64,000 bases of DNA, taken from Nitrospira sp. GTDB lineage: Bacteria > Nitrospirota > Nitrospiria > Nitrospirales > Nitrospiraceae. Where the stretch lies: contig JARFXO010000007.1 in NCBI GenBank assembly GCA_029194665.1, positions 62,001 through 126,000 on the forward strand. Reading direction: 5' to 3'. The notes beneath the pieces are model-generated. The model ran no database searches, was not told the DNA's origin, and saw nothing but the letters and a program-made list of their open reading frames with translations. The stretch's first letter is position 1; each line of letters opens with the position of its first letter. Shown here piece by piece: positions 8,519-17,580 of this stretch. Both the position numbers and the translations under genes were made by a program.

Positions 8519-9389
8519 AGGGGAGCATACCGGTTTGGTCGGGGCGAACAGTCTGGTCGGTCGATGTCTGATCCCGCGACTGAGTAAAGATGGACGGCAC
8601 ACGGTTGCATTTTCTAGGCAGCCACCTGCAGGCAAAACTGAAGCCGGCGTGACGTGGCTCCGGCTTCCTACGTCTCTGCCGACCTGTTCCGAGGTTTCCT
8701 CGATCAAGGATTGGTTGTGCGTGGCTCCTATCTGGGTGTTGCCTCAGTATTTTGGAGTGATCGAGGCCCTTGGTGCCCGCCGAGTGGTGGCACTGTCCTC
8801 CACCAGCCTTTTTGTCAAGGGTGATTCGTCGGATCAGGGTGAGCGGGATATTGCACGCCGTTTGGCCGGGGGAGAGCGGGCCCTGCGTGTCTGGGCAGAG
8901 GCACAGGGGGTGGAGTGGGTCATTTTGCGTCCCACCCTGATCTATGGATGCGGACGAGATAAGAATCTCTCCGAAATTGTACGCTTTGTACGGCGATGGG
9001 GCTTTTTCCCTCTGATGGGACAGGCGGGGGGCTTGCGTCAGCCTGTGCATGCGGAGGATGTTGCAACAGCATGTGTATCGGCACTGAGTATGCCGGCTGC
9101 AGCAGACAGGACGTACAACCTTTCAGGCGGGGAGACCTTGCCTTACCGAGAGATGGTGTGCCGCGTCTTTGCCACGATCGGCAAGTTGCCACGCCTGGCG
9201 ACAATACCGCGGTGGTTGTTTCGATTAGGAGTGACAGCGTTGCGTCTGTTGCCTCGGTATCGGCATTGGACAGTAGAGATGGCCGAACGCATGAACCGCG
9301 ACCTGGTGTTTGACCATGCCGATGCAGCACGGGACCTAGGCTTTTCACCAAGGCCCTTTCGGCTTTCGCCTGAGGACTTGCCGATATGA
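8511..9389 (+). CDS. NAD(P)-dependent epimerase/dehydratase-like protein, atypical SDR
   Basis: A 292-residue protein from GTG, overlapping the glycosyltransferase stop. The N-terminus has a short Rossmann-type loop (GLVGANSLVG), and the middle shows VVALSSTSLF and WVILRPTLIYG, typical of extended SDR proteins acting on nucleotide sugars. QPVHAEDVATA and YNLSGGETLPYREM also fit that family. I do not see a clear YxxxK catalytic pair in the expected place, so it may be an atypical, perhaps non-catalytic, SDR. The context suggests a role in sugar nucleotide or lipid-linked glycan metabolism. Confidence 0.72.
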   Translation: MDEGEHTGLVGANSLVGRCLIPRLSKDGRHTVAFSRQPPAGKTEAGVTWLRLPTSLPTCSEVSSIKDWLCVAPIWVLPQYFGVIEALGARRVVALSSTSLFVKGDSSDQGERDIARRLAGGERALRVWAEAQGVEWVILRPTLIYGCGRDKNLSEIVRFVRRWGFFPLMGQAGGLRQPVHAEDVATACVSALSMPAAADRTYNLSGGETLPYREMVCRVFATIGKLPRLATIPRWLFRLGVTALRLLPRYRHWTVEMAERMNRDLVFDHADAARDLGFSPRPFRLSPEDLPI

Positions 9390-9559
9390 ATATTCCGCTT
9401 GTGGTTGTGGAGGTTGTGATGGAAGCGGTTTCACGGTTTGCGGCCAAAGTCTACTGACGACTCCTGTACAACTGTTGATCGGTGGGGCATGTTTTTGTCT
9501 TGCAAAGGCATACTTGTCGGGTATCATAGGTTTCGCCGAAGTTAGTCTAGGTCAACCCC

Positions 9560-10120
9560 TTGGTATCAGCAGGCAAACCAGCAAAACGAAGTTCTGCAAG
9601 CAGGGGGCTATCCCTCACAGTACTGAAAGGGATCCGCCTGTTTGCGACTGATGTGGATGGAGTCCTCACCGATGCCGGCATGTATTATTCCGAGTCGGGT
9701 GATGAGTGGAAGAAGTTCAACACCCGTGATGGAATGGGGATCAAATTGCTGCAGAAGGCCGGCCTTATCACAGCGATTGTGACGCAGGAACGAACCAGGC
9801 TGGTCGCTCGCCGGGCGGAAAAGCTTGCTATTTCCGAGCTTCATCAGGGGGCGTTCGACAAGTTGCCCGTGATCCGCGACATGGCGATGCGACATGGCAT
9901 CTCACTCAGGCAAGTTGCGTACATCGGTGACGACGTCAATGACATCGAGGCCTTGCAGGCAGTAGGATTCTCAGCGGCTCCGGCGGATAGTCTTCCGCAA
10001 GTGTTGAAGATCGTCAACTATGTTTGCCGACACAAGGGGGGAGAGGGGGCTGTCAGAGAGCTCGCCGAAATAATACTGTTGTCTCGGAGCGAGGCAAAGA
10101 GCATCAAGCGACGACGTTAA
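9560..10120 (+). CDS. kdsC: KDO-8-phosphate phosphatase-like HAD protein
   Basis: A 186-residue HAD-superfamily phosphatase. The nucleophile motif is FATDVDGVLTD. GMYYSESGDEWKKFNTRDG and GIKLLQKAGL are characteristic of the KdsC/YrbI branch, as is the last motif YIGDDVNDIEAL. KdsC removes phosphate from KDO-8-P, giving KDO for lipopolysaccharide. Close relatives act on other nonulosonate phosphates, and no other KDO genes are in the window. The start is uncertain: the TTG at 9560 lacks a clear ribosome-binding site, and the conserved domain only begins about 25 residues later. Confidence 0.8.
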   Translation: MVSAGKPAKRSSASRGLSLTVLKGIRLFATDVDGVLTDAGMYYSESGDEWKKFNTRDGMGIKLLQKAGLITAIVTQERTRLVARRAEKLAISELHQGAFDKLPVIRDMAMRHGISLRQVAYIGDDVNDIEALQAVGFSAAPADSLPQVLKIVNYVCRHKGGEGAVRELAEIILLSRSEAKSIKRRR

Positions 10121-10129
10121 GGAAATCTT

Positions 10130-11608
10130 ATGGCGCGCAAATCCATACTGTATCCGGTGATTATGGCGGGAGGGAGCGGGACCAGATTTTGGCCGTTGAG
10201 CCGCCATCTGTTCCCCAAGCAACTCTTGCGGATCAGTGGGGAGTACACGCTCATTCAACAGACCATGCGGCGGGTCATAGGCTGTGCGCCGGCCGCCAAC
10301 GTACTGATTTCGACAAATTCAGCGCAAGCCGACCTCATCCGTGCGCAATTGGCCGACTGGAAAGAGGAGCTCACGAATGGATTCCTCCTCGAGCCGGAAG
10401 GGCGTAACACGGCGCCTGCCATTGCGTTGGCGGCGCTCGAGGTGCTGACACGTGATCCTGACGGCCTCATGCTGGTGGTGCCAGCTGACCATGTGGTGAC
10501 AGGACAGCGCGACTTTGAGACTGCGGTCCGATTGGCCTCACAATTGGCGGCCGAAGGCTACTTGGTCACGTTCGGGATCAAGCCGATCAGGCCGGAGACT
10601 GGTTACGGCTACATCAAACCGAAGGGTAAAACGCTCCTGGGTCAACAGGGAAAGTTGCGAGGGTATCTCGTTCAACAATTCGTGGAGAAGCCTAACGCTG
10701 CTAAGGCAGCTCAGTACGTGAAAGCAGGCGGCTATTTTTGGAACAGCGGCATGTTTGTTTGGCGTGCCGCAACGATCTTGGAGGAGATAGGCCTTCACCA
10801 GCCGGCGATCATGGCCGCAATGGAACGGATCAGGAAGCTGAAAATAGACGGTGTCCCAAAGCAGTCGATCGACGATGTCTATCGCCGAATCGCGTCGGTC
10901 TCTATCGATACCGGTGTCATGGAACGGTCGTCGAAGGCAGCCGTGGTGCCGGTGACGTTTCAGTGGTCTGATGTCGGGAGCTGGGGCAGCTTGGACGAAG
11001 TGGCGGAGAAGGACAGGGCCGGCAATGTGGTCGCCGGACGGGTGATCGACCTGGAGAGCGAGCACTCGATCGTCTATGCGGATCGTCGTGTCGTAGCGAC
11101 GATCGGGCTGCAAAACATGGTGGTGGTGGACACTCCGGATGCCACGCTGGTCTGTCCGAAATCTCGAGCGCAGGATGTAAAAAAGATCGTCGACATCCTG
11201 AAACAGCAACAGGCGCCCGAACATTTGGAACATCTGACCGTTCAGCGCCCATGGGGATCATATACGGTGCTGGAAGAAGGTCCGGGATTCAAAGTCAAAC
11301 GTGTTACGGTGAACCCAGGTGGTCGCCTCTCACTCCAGATGCATCATCAACGCAGCGAACATTGGGTGGTGATCAGCGGTACCGCACGTGTGACAAGGGA
11401 TCAGGAGGTGTTCGATTTAAAGGTTGGCGAGAGTACGGCCATTCCGGTAAAAACCAAGCATCGATTGGAAAACCCCGGGCAGGAGACGGTGCATATTATC
11501 GAGGTGCAGAACGGGCCCTATCTTGGTGAGGATGATATCGTGCGATTCAAGGATGACTACGGAAGGGACGTTAATCGTGAAGCGTTAAACGTGAAACGCG
11601 AGACGTGA
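10130..11608 (+). CDS. manC: Bifunctional mannose-1-phosphate guanylyltransferase / mannose-6-phosphate isomerase
   Basis: A 492-residue protein from ATG, 9 bases after the KdsC-like gene. The N-terminal pyrophosphorylase domain shows VIMAGGSGTRFWPLSR and FVEKPNAAKAAQYV. The C-terminal cupin (type II phosphomannose isomerase) starts at RPWGSYTVLEEGPGFKVK, with QMHHQRSEHWVVISG. It makes GDP-mannose for the surface polysaccharide together with the phosphomannomutase that follows. The last dozen residues (about DVNREALNVKRET) extend past the usual family end DDYGR and are encoded by one arm of an intergenic inverted repeat. Confidence 0.93.
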   Translation: MARKSILYPVIMAGGSGTRFWPLSRHLFPKQLLRISGEYTLIQQTMRRVIGCAPAANVLISTNSAQADLIRAQLADWKEELTNGFLLEPEGRNTAPAIALAALEVLTRDPDGLMLVVPADHVVTGQRDFETAVRLASQLAAEGYLVTFGIKPIRPETGYGYIKPKGKTLLGQQGKLRGYLVQQFVEKPNAAKAAQYVKAGGYFWNSGMFVWRAATILEEIGLHQPAIMAAMERIRKLKIDGVPKQSIDDVYRRIASVSIDTGVMERSSKAAVVPVTFQWSDVGSWGSLDEVAEKDRAGNVVAGRVIDLESEHSIVYADRRVVATIGLQNMVVVDTPDATLVCPKSRAQDVKKIVDILKQQQAPEHLEHLTVQRPWGSYTVLEEGPGFKVKRVTVNPGGRLSLQMHHQRSEHWVVISGTARVTRDQEVFDLKVGESTAIPVKTKHRLENPGQETVHIIEVQNGPYLGEDDIVRFKDDYGRDVNREALNVKRET

Positions 11609-11732
11609 ACGCACTCGAGGCGGTATTGAGGGCGATCTCAGTTGTGAATGGATTCTGCGGTAGCTATCAAGAGCAAGGACGTCATCCAGCAGGTGACGTT
11701 TAACGGCTAACGATTCACGGATAACGAGGCTC
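11568..11732. repeat. Imperfect inverted repeat flanking the manC-phosphomannomutase gap
   Basis: The left arm at about 11571-11600 (cgttaatcgtgaagcgttaa and on) and the right arm at about 11697-11726 (cgtttaacggctaacgattc and on) are imperfect reverse complements over some 30 bases. Both are built of short TTAACG/CGTGAA words. The left arm lies inside the end of manC; the right arm ends just before the next ATG. It looks like an intergenic repeat element that has moved the manC stop codon. Confidence 0.55.
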
Positions 11733-13133
11733 ATGGGACTTTTTCGAGAATATGATCTCCGAGGAATTGTCGGTACCGAATTGACCGAGGATCTGGCCGA
11801 ACGGTTGGGCCGAGCCTATTCCACGTATGTGAGTGTACGTGGGGTGAACCGGATCAGCGTGGGGCGCGATGGTCGGTTGAGTTCCCCCTCTCTTCACAAG
11901 GCGCTTCTGAAGGGGTTGCTTGCCGGCGGGTTGGATATTATCGACATCGGAATTTGCCCTTCCCCCTTGGTGTACTTCTCATTGTTTACCTTGCCGGTCG
12001 GCGGCGGCATCATGATCACCGGGAGCCACAACGCGGCTGAATATAATGGATTCAAGATCTGTGTCGGCAAAACCGCCATCCATGGAGAAGAAATTCAAGA
12101 ACTTCGAAGAGTGATGGAAGAAGGCACGTTCGTATCAGGAAGCGGACATCTCTCCGAGCATCCGATCATTCCCGACTATCTGGCGTATATCCGGAAAAAC
12201 TTCTCTCATGTCCAAGCGAGGCGACTGCATGTCGTGATCGATAGCGGAAACGGTGCGGCCTCTCTTGTTGCGAAACAAGCCCTTGAATTGTTGGGATGTA
12301 AAGTAACGGGGCTCTATTGCGATCTCGACGGACGCTTTCCCAATCACCATCCGGACCCCACGGTCCTCGAAAACCTCTCCGACCTCATGCGAGCAGTGAA
12401 GGAGCATGGGGCCGATGTGGGAATCGGGTATGACGGGGATGCGGACCGAATCGGGGCTGTCGACGAACAGGGCAATGTTCTGTGGGGAGACCGCCTCCTG
12501 GTTCTCTACGCGAGAGATATCCTGGCTGTGAAGCCGGGCAGCACTATCATCTCGGAAGTCAAGGCATCGCAGAGTCTTTACGATGACATTGTCAAGCGCG
12601 GCGGACGCGCCATCATGTGGAAGACCGGCCATTCGCTGATGAAGGCGAAAATGAAGGAAGAGGCGGCGGTATTGGCCGGTGAAATGTCGGGGCACATGTT
12701 TTTTGCCGATCGATATTTCGGGTATGACGATGCAGTGTATGCCTCGTGCCGGCTCGTAGAAATATTGGCGAAGGCCGGACAGCCGCTTTCCGCTTTAGTG
12801 TCGGATCTGCCCCGGTCGGTCGTCACGCCAGAGATACGAGTGGATCTTCCTGATACCGTCAAGTTCGATGTCGTTGAGCGGATTCGCCAGAGCTTCACCG
12901 AGTACTTGATGACCAGGCAAGGCCTCGGGCCGAAAAAACTGACGCTTCAAAACCTGATCACGATCGACGGCGTCCGTGCGATATTCGATGAGGGATGGGG
13001 GCTGGTCAGAGCTTCCAACACCCAACCAGCCTTAGTATTGCGATTTGAAGCAACCTCTTCCGCACAACTCAACATCATTCGGGCGCTCATAGAAAATGAA
13101 CTCGCGTCGGCGAAGCGAGCGCTCGGGTGCTAA
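11733..13133 (+). CDS. Phosphomannomutase/phosphoglucomutase
   Basis: A 466-residue alpha-D-phosphohexomutase (AlgC/ManB-type). The phosphoserine loop is IMITGSHNAAEYNGFKI, the metal-binding loop is GYDGDADRIGAVDEQG, and the sugar-binding loop is GEMSGHMFF. It interconverts mannose-6-P and mannose-1-P (or the glucose equivalents), feeding manC directly upstream. The start ATG follows the inverted repeat, and the end overlaps the next gene by 7 bases. Whether mannose or glucose is preferred cannot be read, but the neighbour argues for mannose. Confidence 0.93.
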   Translation: MGLFREYDLRGIVGTELTEDLAERLGRAYSTYVSVRGVNRISVGRDGRLSSPSLHKALLKGLLAGGLDIIDIGICPSPLVYFSLFTLPVGGGIMITGSHNAAEYNGFKICVGKTAIHGEEIQELRRVMEEGTFVSGSGHLSEHPIIPDYLAYIRKNFSHVQARRLHVVIDSGNGAASLVAKQALELLGCKVTGLYCDLDGRFPNHHPDPTVLENLSDLMRAVKEHGADVGIGYDGDADRIGAVDEQGNVLWGDRLLVLYARDILAVKPGSTIISEVKASQSLYDDIVKRGGRAIMWKTGHSLMKAKMKEEAAVLAGEMSGHMFFADRYFGYDDAVYASCRLVEILAKAGQPLSALVSDLPRSVVTPEIRVDLPDTVKFDVVERIRQSFTEYLMTRQGLGPKKLTLQNLITIDGVRAIFDEGWGLVRASNTQPALVLRFEATSSAQLNIIRALIENELASAKRALGC

Positions 13134-13948
13134 GACTATTCTCTTTCGGACTTGCCCACATTCGTGTTCCGACCAGCATCTGCCATTCTGCCGTCGTTTC
13201 AGCTCTGGTACTCCTTGTCGGTTCAATCGATGCAGAAGTGCTGGGCGAAACGATACGGCCATTCCAGATCGGAGAACGGCTGACGTACGAGGTCTCTTGG
13301 CTCGATATGCCAGCTGTGATCGCTGTGATGGAAGTGGCCCCGACGGCAGGGTCGAGGGGTGAAGCAGTTGCCAGGTTGGTTGGGACGGCGCAATCAACAC
13401 CGATCATTACCAAGTTCTTCCCGATAGATAACCGCGTTGAATCTGAACTGGATCTCGAGACTCTCGCTCCAGACCATATGACGTTCCGCCGGCGCGAAGG
13501 CAAGAGGAAGGAAGACATCGAGTACCTGTTCCATCAAAAAGAGGGCATGGTCACGACCGTCGGAGAAGGAACAACTGAGTCGCTCCCCATTCCAGCCGGG
13601 ACCCAGGATATCATGTCATGCTTGTACTATGCGCGTACGAGGTTGCCGCCGAATCCAGGCGCCTCGCTAAAAATGAATGTGTATCATGAGAAAAAAAATC
13701 GTCCGATCGAGGTTCGTGTTGAGGCTATCGAGACCATTGAAGGAGCATGGGGAAAGACGGAGACCCTTCGGGTGCTTGTGATGATGCCGTTCTATGGGCT
13801 GTTTATGCATCAGGGCAACATCCGCGTTTGGGTCACGAATGATGAACGGAGGACCCCTGTTCGGATGAAAGCGAAGGTCGTGCTTGGATTGATCGTGGCC
13901 AATCTGATCGATGGCCTCGCAAATCGGGACGCAATGCAAGGGTCTTGA
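13127..13948 (+). CDS. DUF3108-domain exported protein
   Basis: A 273-residue protein from GTG, overlapping the mutase gene. A hydrophobic segment (SAVVSALVLLVGSIDA, residues about 21-36) is a likely signal peptide. The remainder matches the DUF3108 pattern: FQIGERLTYEVSWLDMPA at the front, FRRREGKRKEDIEYLF in the middle and a C-terminal FMHQGNIRVWVTNDERR. Proteins of this family are periplasmic or outer-membrane associated with no established function; a beta-rich fold is expected. Overlap with the mutase suggests co-expression with the envelope polysaccharide genes. Confidence 0.75.
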   Translation: MLRLFSFGLAHIRVPTSICHSAVVSALVLLVGSIDAEVLGETIRPFQIGERLTYEVSWLDMPAVIAVMEVAPTAGSRGEAVARLVGTAQSTPIITKFFPIDNRVESELDLETLAPDHMTFRRREGKRKEDIEYLFHQKEGMVTTVGEGTTESLPIPAGTQDIMSCLYYARTRLPPNPGASLKMNVYHEKKNRPIEVRVEAIETIEGAWGKTETLRVLVMMPFYGLFMHQGNIRVWVTNDERRTPVRMKAKVVLGLIVANLIDGLANRDAMQGS

Positions 13949-13957
13949 GATAGGTCG

Positions 13958-13986
13958 TTGTTCGCACAGGTCAAACCCGGTATACT
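13958..13986 (+). promoter_or_regulatory. Possible sigma-70-like promoter for fbp
   Basis: TTGTTC at 13958-13963, a 17-base spacer, and TATACT at 13981-13986. The ATG of fbp is only about 10 bases after the -10 box and has no Shine-Dalgarno, so the transcript would be nearly leaderless. The match is fair, and there is no experimental support. Confidence 0.4.
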
Positions 13987-13996
13987 GAACACTAGC

Positions 13997-15001
13997 ATGA
14001 GAGAATTTCCCCTTACTTTAAGCCGTTTTATCATTCAGAGTCAGGCTTCGCATCCAGGCGCGACAGGGGAATTTTCGAACCTTCTGACCCAGATCGGTCT
14101 CGTCGGCAAGCTCATTTCGCAGGATCTTCGTCGAGCCGGATTGATCAACATCCTTGGAGCGACCGACGAGACGAATGTGCAGGGAGAAACGGTCAAGAAG
14201 CTGGATGCCATCGCCAATGACGACTTTGTCAAAGTCTTTCAACACAGCGGGTATGTCTGCGCCCTGGCCTCGGAAGAAATGGAAAAACCGATCTCGATTC
14301 CGGACAATTGGCCGCACGGCAAGTACATGTTGCTGTTCGATCCGCTCGATGGCTCCTCTAACACGGACAACAATATGCCGCTCGGGGCTATATTCTCCGT
14401 CCTGAAGTACGACCGGGACGATCGGTTGCCTACCGAGGGGGAGTTGATGCGTCGAGGGACCGAACAAATCGCGGCCGGGTATCTCCTGTACGGGTCCAGT
14501 ACCATGCTGGTGTATACCGTGGGACAAGGTGTGTATGGATTCACGCTCGAACCAAGCATCGGAGAATATCTCCTGTCGCACGAAAGGATCAAGATTCCGG
14601 AAAGGGGCAGGGTCTACGCTGTCAACGAAGGAAATTGCCACAAGTGGTCGGAGGGAACGAAGAAGTTTGTGGCTTCACTCAAAGTCAGCGACAAGGCGAC
14701 AGGCCGTCCGTATAGCAGCCGCTATTCGGGTTGTCTGGTGGCCGATGTGCACCGCCTGTTGCTCGGCGGAGGAATTTATCTCTATCCGGGTGAGGTCGAC
14801 AAACCGGATGGGAAACTCCGGCTGCTCTATGAGGCCAATCCGTTGGCGTTTGTCGTCGAGCAGGCCGGCGGAAAAGCCTCAACGGGGACATCGAGAGTGT
14901 TGGAAGTGGAGCCCAAGAAATTGCACCAGCGTGTGCCACTGATCATCGGAAGCCGACAAGATGTCGAACAAGCTGAAATGTACATTCAGGGGAAAGCCTA
15001 G
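13997..15001 (+). CDS. fbp: Class 1 fructose-1,6-bisphosphatase
   Basis: A 334-residue enzyme with the metal and substrate motifs of FBPase class 1: LASEEMEKP, LLFDPLDGSSNTDNNMPLGA (the catalytic DPLDGSSN) and LRLLYEANPLAFVVEQAGG. I chose the ATG at 13997 over the in-frame TTG at 13958 because MREFPLTLSRFI is where the family normally begins, and because the TTG falls in a possible promoter. It hydrolyses fructose-1,6-bisphosphate to fructose-6-phosphate, serving gluconeogenesis or autotrophic carbon fixation, and indirectly mannose supply. The 235 bases after it hold no convincing gene. Confidence 0.93.
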   Translation: MREFPLTLSRFIIQSQASHPGATGEFSNLLTQIGLVGKLISQDLRRAGLINILGATDETNVQGETVKKLDAIANDDFVKVFQHSGYVCALASEEMEKPISIPDNWPHGKYMLLFDPLDGSSNTDNNMPLGAIFSVLKYDRDDRLPTEGELMRRGTEQIAAGYLLYGSSTMLVYTVGQGVYGFTLEPSIGEYLLSHERIKIPERGRVYAVNEGNCHKWSEGTKKFVASLKVSDKATGRPYSSRYSGCLVADVHRLLLGGGIYLYPGEVDKPDGKLRLLYEANPLAFVVEQAGGKASTGTSRVLEVEPKKLHQRVPLIIGSRQDVEQAEMYIQGKA

Positions 15002-15236
15002 GTGCCTAGTAAAGACTAGATGCGTAGTTATGTGGTACTGTGATGTTGTTGAGAAGAGATTGTGGAAGACCCGGTTCAAGGATTTCTGAGCTGGTGTGGC
15101 AGCGATAAGGTCGAGGTTGAAACCAACATCGCGAGTTTCCTACAGCCCGAAACAGTGGCCGGGACCGAAAAGCCTGTCATGGTAGTGGCGAGGTTCAGTG
15201 AGCCTTGCGTAGCCTTGATAAGAGTGCATCGACCCC

Positions 15237-16790
15237 ATGAATCAAATAGATTTTGACCGCAAACCGTCCCAGAGAACCAGAAGGTGGCTTGTTGCCGCAA
15301 CCCTGTTGACGGCTGGGATCATCATTGGATTTGTGGTTGCATCGGACCTTGGCTGGCTACCCACCGGGCATGCGGTTCCTGATTCTTCTTCTGTCGTTCA
15401 GCCCCCTCCTCCGATTGTCAGACCAGTCTCGACCGCCCCTCAGCCCCTGCTGGGCGGCAGCAATCAAACATTTGTCGACATTGCAAAGTCGGTAAAACCG
15501 GCCGTGGTGAATATCTACGCGACCAAAAGCGGACGTGGTGAAGGCTCCGGTACTGCGCCGTTTGACGACCCATTGTTCAGAAAGTTTTTCGGCGACGAGT
15601 TTTTCAGGAAGTTCGAACAGCCGAAGGAACGAAAAGAGCGAGGACTTGGGTCCGGGGCGATCGTCGATTCAAATGGATTGATCATCACCAACAATCATGT
15701 CGTCGGCAAGGCGGATGAAATTCGCGTCACTTTGTCGGACAAACGAGAATTCAAAGCGAAACTGATCGGCACTGATCCAAAGACCGATGTGGCCGTCGTG
15801 AAGATCGACGCGACGGGGCTTCCGACCGTAGCCTGGGCCGATTCAGACAAACTAGAAGTCGGAGAGTTTGTCCTGGCCGTCGGGAATCCATTCGGACTCA
15901 CCCAAACCGTCACCTTGGGAATCGTCAGTGCCCTAGGGCGAGCCGCCGGCATTGCCGAGTACGAAGATTTCATCCAGACGGATGCGGCCATCAACCCGGG
16001 CAACTCCGGTGGACCCTTGGTCAATGTGCGGGGCGAGTTGGTAGGGATCAATACAGCCATCTTCAGCCAGAGCGGCGGAAACATGGGGATCGGTTTTGCC
16101 GTGCCGAGCAATATGGCTATGTCCATCATGAACCAGCTCGTACAAACTGGAAAAGTTGTCCGTGGCTGGCTTGGTGTATCTATTCAGGAGTTGACGCCGG
16201 AATTGGCATCCCAATTTGGTATCACGGAGACGAAGGGTGTGCTCGTGAGTGATGTCATGGACGACAGCCCGGCGAAAAAGGCCGGATTCGAACGAGCCGA
16301 CGTCATCGTCGAGTATGACGGCAAACCCATGGATTCACCGACTCACTTGCGCAATGCAGTGGCTCAAACGCCGGTTGGGAAAAAAGTTACGATCAAGTTC
16401 ATTCGTGATAAGAAACCGAAAACGGTCGATCTCACCATCGCCGAGCAGCCCAAGTCGATGTCGCAAAACGGCGAAGCCGATGGAGGGGAATCGGCCACCC
16501 CGACCGGTGTGCTCTCCAGCCTTGAGGTCCGAGACTTGACCCAAGAGTTGGCAAGTCGGTACGGGCTGAAGTCGAGTGAGCGGGGCGTGGTGATCGTTCG
16601 GGTCAAGCCCGGGAGTACGGCCGAAGAATTGGGAGTTCGCGAGGGCGATATCGTGCTGGAGGTGAATCGCCAAGCTGTGGCGTCTGTGAAAGTTTTTGAG
16701 CGGGTTGCGGATAAGCTGCCGAAGGATCAGGCGGTTTTATTGCTGCTCAAACGGCAAGGAAGGACGATCTATCTCACCCTTCGCCCGTGA
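15237..16790 (+). CDS. degP: HtrA/DegP-family periplasmic serine protease
   Basis: A 517-residue protein from ATG. One N-terminal membrane segment (residues about 17-35) is followed by a Pro-rich linker. The trypsin-like domain carries the catalytic triad His154 (NNHVVG), Asp184 (TDVAVVKI) and Ser257 (NPGNSGGPL). Two PDZ domains follow, the first from about VRGWLGVSIQELT, the second ending at VLLLLKRQGRTIYLTLRP. It degrades or refolds misfolded envelope proteins in the periplasm. Length and architecture match DegP/DegQ/MucD. The first segment may be an uncleaved anchor, as in DegS, but DegS has one PDZ only. Confidence 0.92.
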   Translation: MNQIDFDRKPSQRTRRWLVAATLLTAGIIIGFVVASDLGWLPTGHAVPDSSSVVQPPPPIVRPVSTAPQPLLGGSNQTFVDIAKSVKPAVVNIYATKSGRGEGSGTAPFDDPLFRKFFGDEFFRKFEQPKERKERGLGSGAIVDSNGLIITNNHVVGKADEIRVTLSDKREFKAKLIGTDPKTDVAVVKIDATGLPTVAWADSDKLEVGEFVLAVGNPFGLTQTVTLGIVSALGRAAGIAEYEDFIQTDAAINPGNSGGPLVNVRGELVGINTAIFSQSGGNMGIGFAVPSNMAMSIMNQLVQTGKVVRGWLGVSIQELTPELASQFGITETKGVLVSDVMDDSPAKKAGFERADVIVEYDGKPMDSPTHLRNAVAQTPVGKKVTIKFIRDKKPKTVDLTIAEQPKSMSQNGEADGGESATPTGVLSSLEVRDLTQELASRYGLKSSERGVVIVRVKPGSTAEELGVREGDIVLEVNRQAVASVKVFERVADKLPKDQAVLLLLKRQGRTIYLTLRP

Positions 16791-16860
16791 GGGTCTGCGG
16801 ACCTGGGTAGAACTTGCGCGATCGCTTCCCGAATAGAACCGAACAACTGAGTTTCACCTC

Positions 16861-17580
16861 GTGAGTAATCGCACTGTTGCCCTTGTCCCTGCCGCTGGGC
16901 GGGGGCTTCGCATGGGCGGCTCGGTACCCAAACAATTTCTCGTACTCGGCGGCCAGCCGCTCGTCCTCCATTCGCTCCGTGTGCTTCAAGCGTCTTCCGT
17001 CATCGAGGAAATCATTCTGGCGGTTCCCCAGAACGAGATGGACTATTGCCTCAATGAAATCGTGGCGAAGCATCGGTTTACCAAGGTGACGAAAGTAGTG
17101 CCAGGAGGACACGAACGGCAAGACTCCGTCAGGCATGCGCTTGAGGCGGTCCATGACGATGTCGATGTGGTGTTGGTGCATGACGCAGTTCGTCCGTTTC
17201 TCACCGAACATATGGTGGAAGGAGTCGTGAAGGCGGCTCAGACCATGGGAGCGGCAATTATCGCCCTTCCCATGAGGGATACCGTCAAGCAAGTGAGAGC
17301 CGATCGTGTCATTGAACACACGGTTGATCGGCGGTCCTTGTGGCTCGCTCAAACCCCGCAAGCCTTCCGTCGAGACTGGCTGGTGGCAGCCCATCGCAAG
17401 GCTCATGCTGAAGGGGTCCGTGCAACCGATGATGCCTATCTGATGGAGTGGGCCGGACATCCCGTGTCTGTCGTCGAAGGAAGCGGCGAAAACATCAAAG
17501 TCACGAGGCCGGAAGACATGGTGATCGGCGAAGCGATCTTGGCATCGCGCCGATTGAGCGGAAGCAGAGGATCGGCATGA
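16861..17580 (+). CDS. ispD: 2-C-methyl-D-erythritol 4-phosphate cytidylyltransferase
   Basis: A 239-residue enzyme of the MEP isoprenoid pathway, starting at GTG. The CTP-binding loop is ALVPAAGRGLRMGG with PKQFLVLGG. VLVHDAVRPFLT, TVDRRSLWLAQTPQAFRR and ATDDAYLMEW are all family signatures. It converts MEP and CTP to CDP-ME. The stop overlaps ispF (ATGA), the common ispDF order. Product supply for undecaprenyl phosphate ties it loosely to the glycan genes. Confidence 0.95.
   Translation: MSNRTVALVPAAGRGLRMGGSVPKQFLVLGGQPLVLHSLRVLQASSVIEEIILAVPQNEMDYCLNEIVAKHRFTKVTKVVPGGHERQDSVRHALEAVHDDVDVVLVHDAVRPFLTEHMVEGVVKAAQTMGAAIIALPMRDTVKQVRADRVIEHTVDRRSLWLAQTPQAFRRDWLVAAHRKAHAEGVRATDDAYLMEWAGHPVSVVEGSGENIKVTRPEDMVIGEAILASRRLSGSRGSA

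Noticed and set aside
9386..9457. A 23-residue frame overlapping the stop of the epimerase-like gene by ATGA
   Set aside because: The overlap is suggestive but the peptide is too short and featureless to support as a gene.
15062..15256. A 64-residue frame before degP
   Set aside because: It starts at GTG without a ribosome-binding site, overlaps the degP start and resembles no family.
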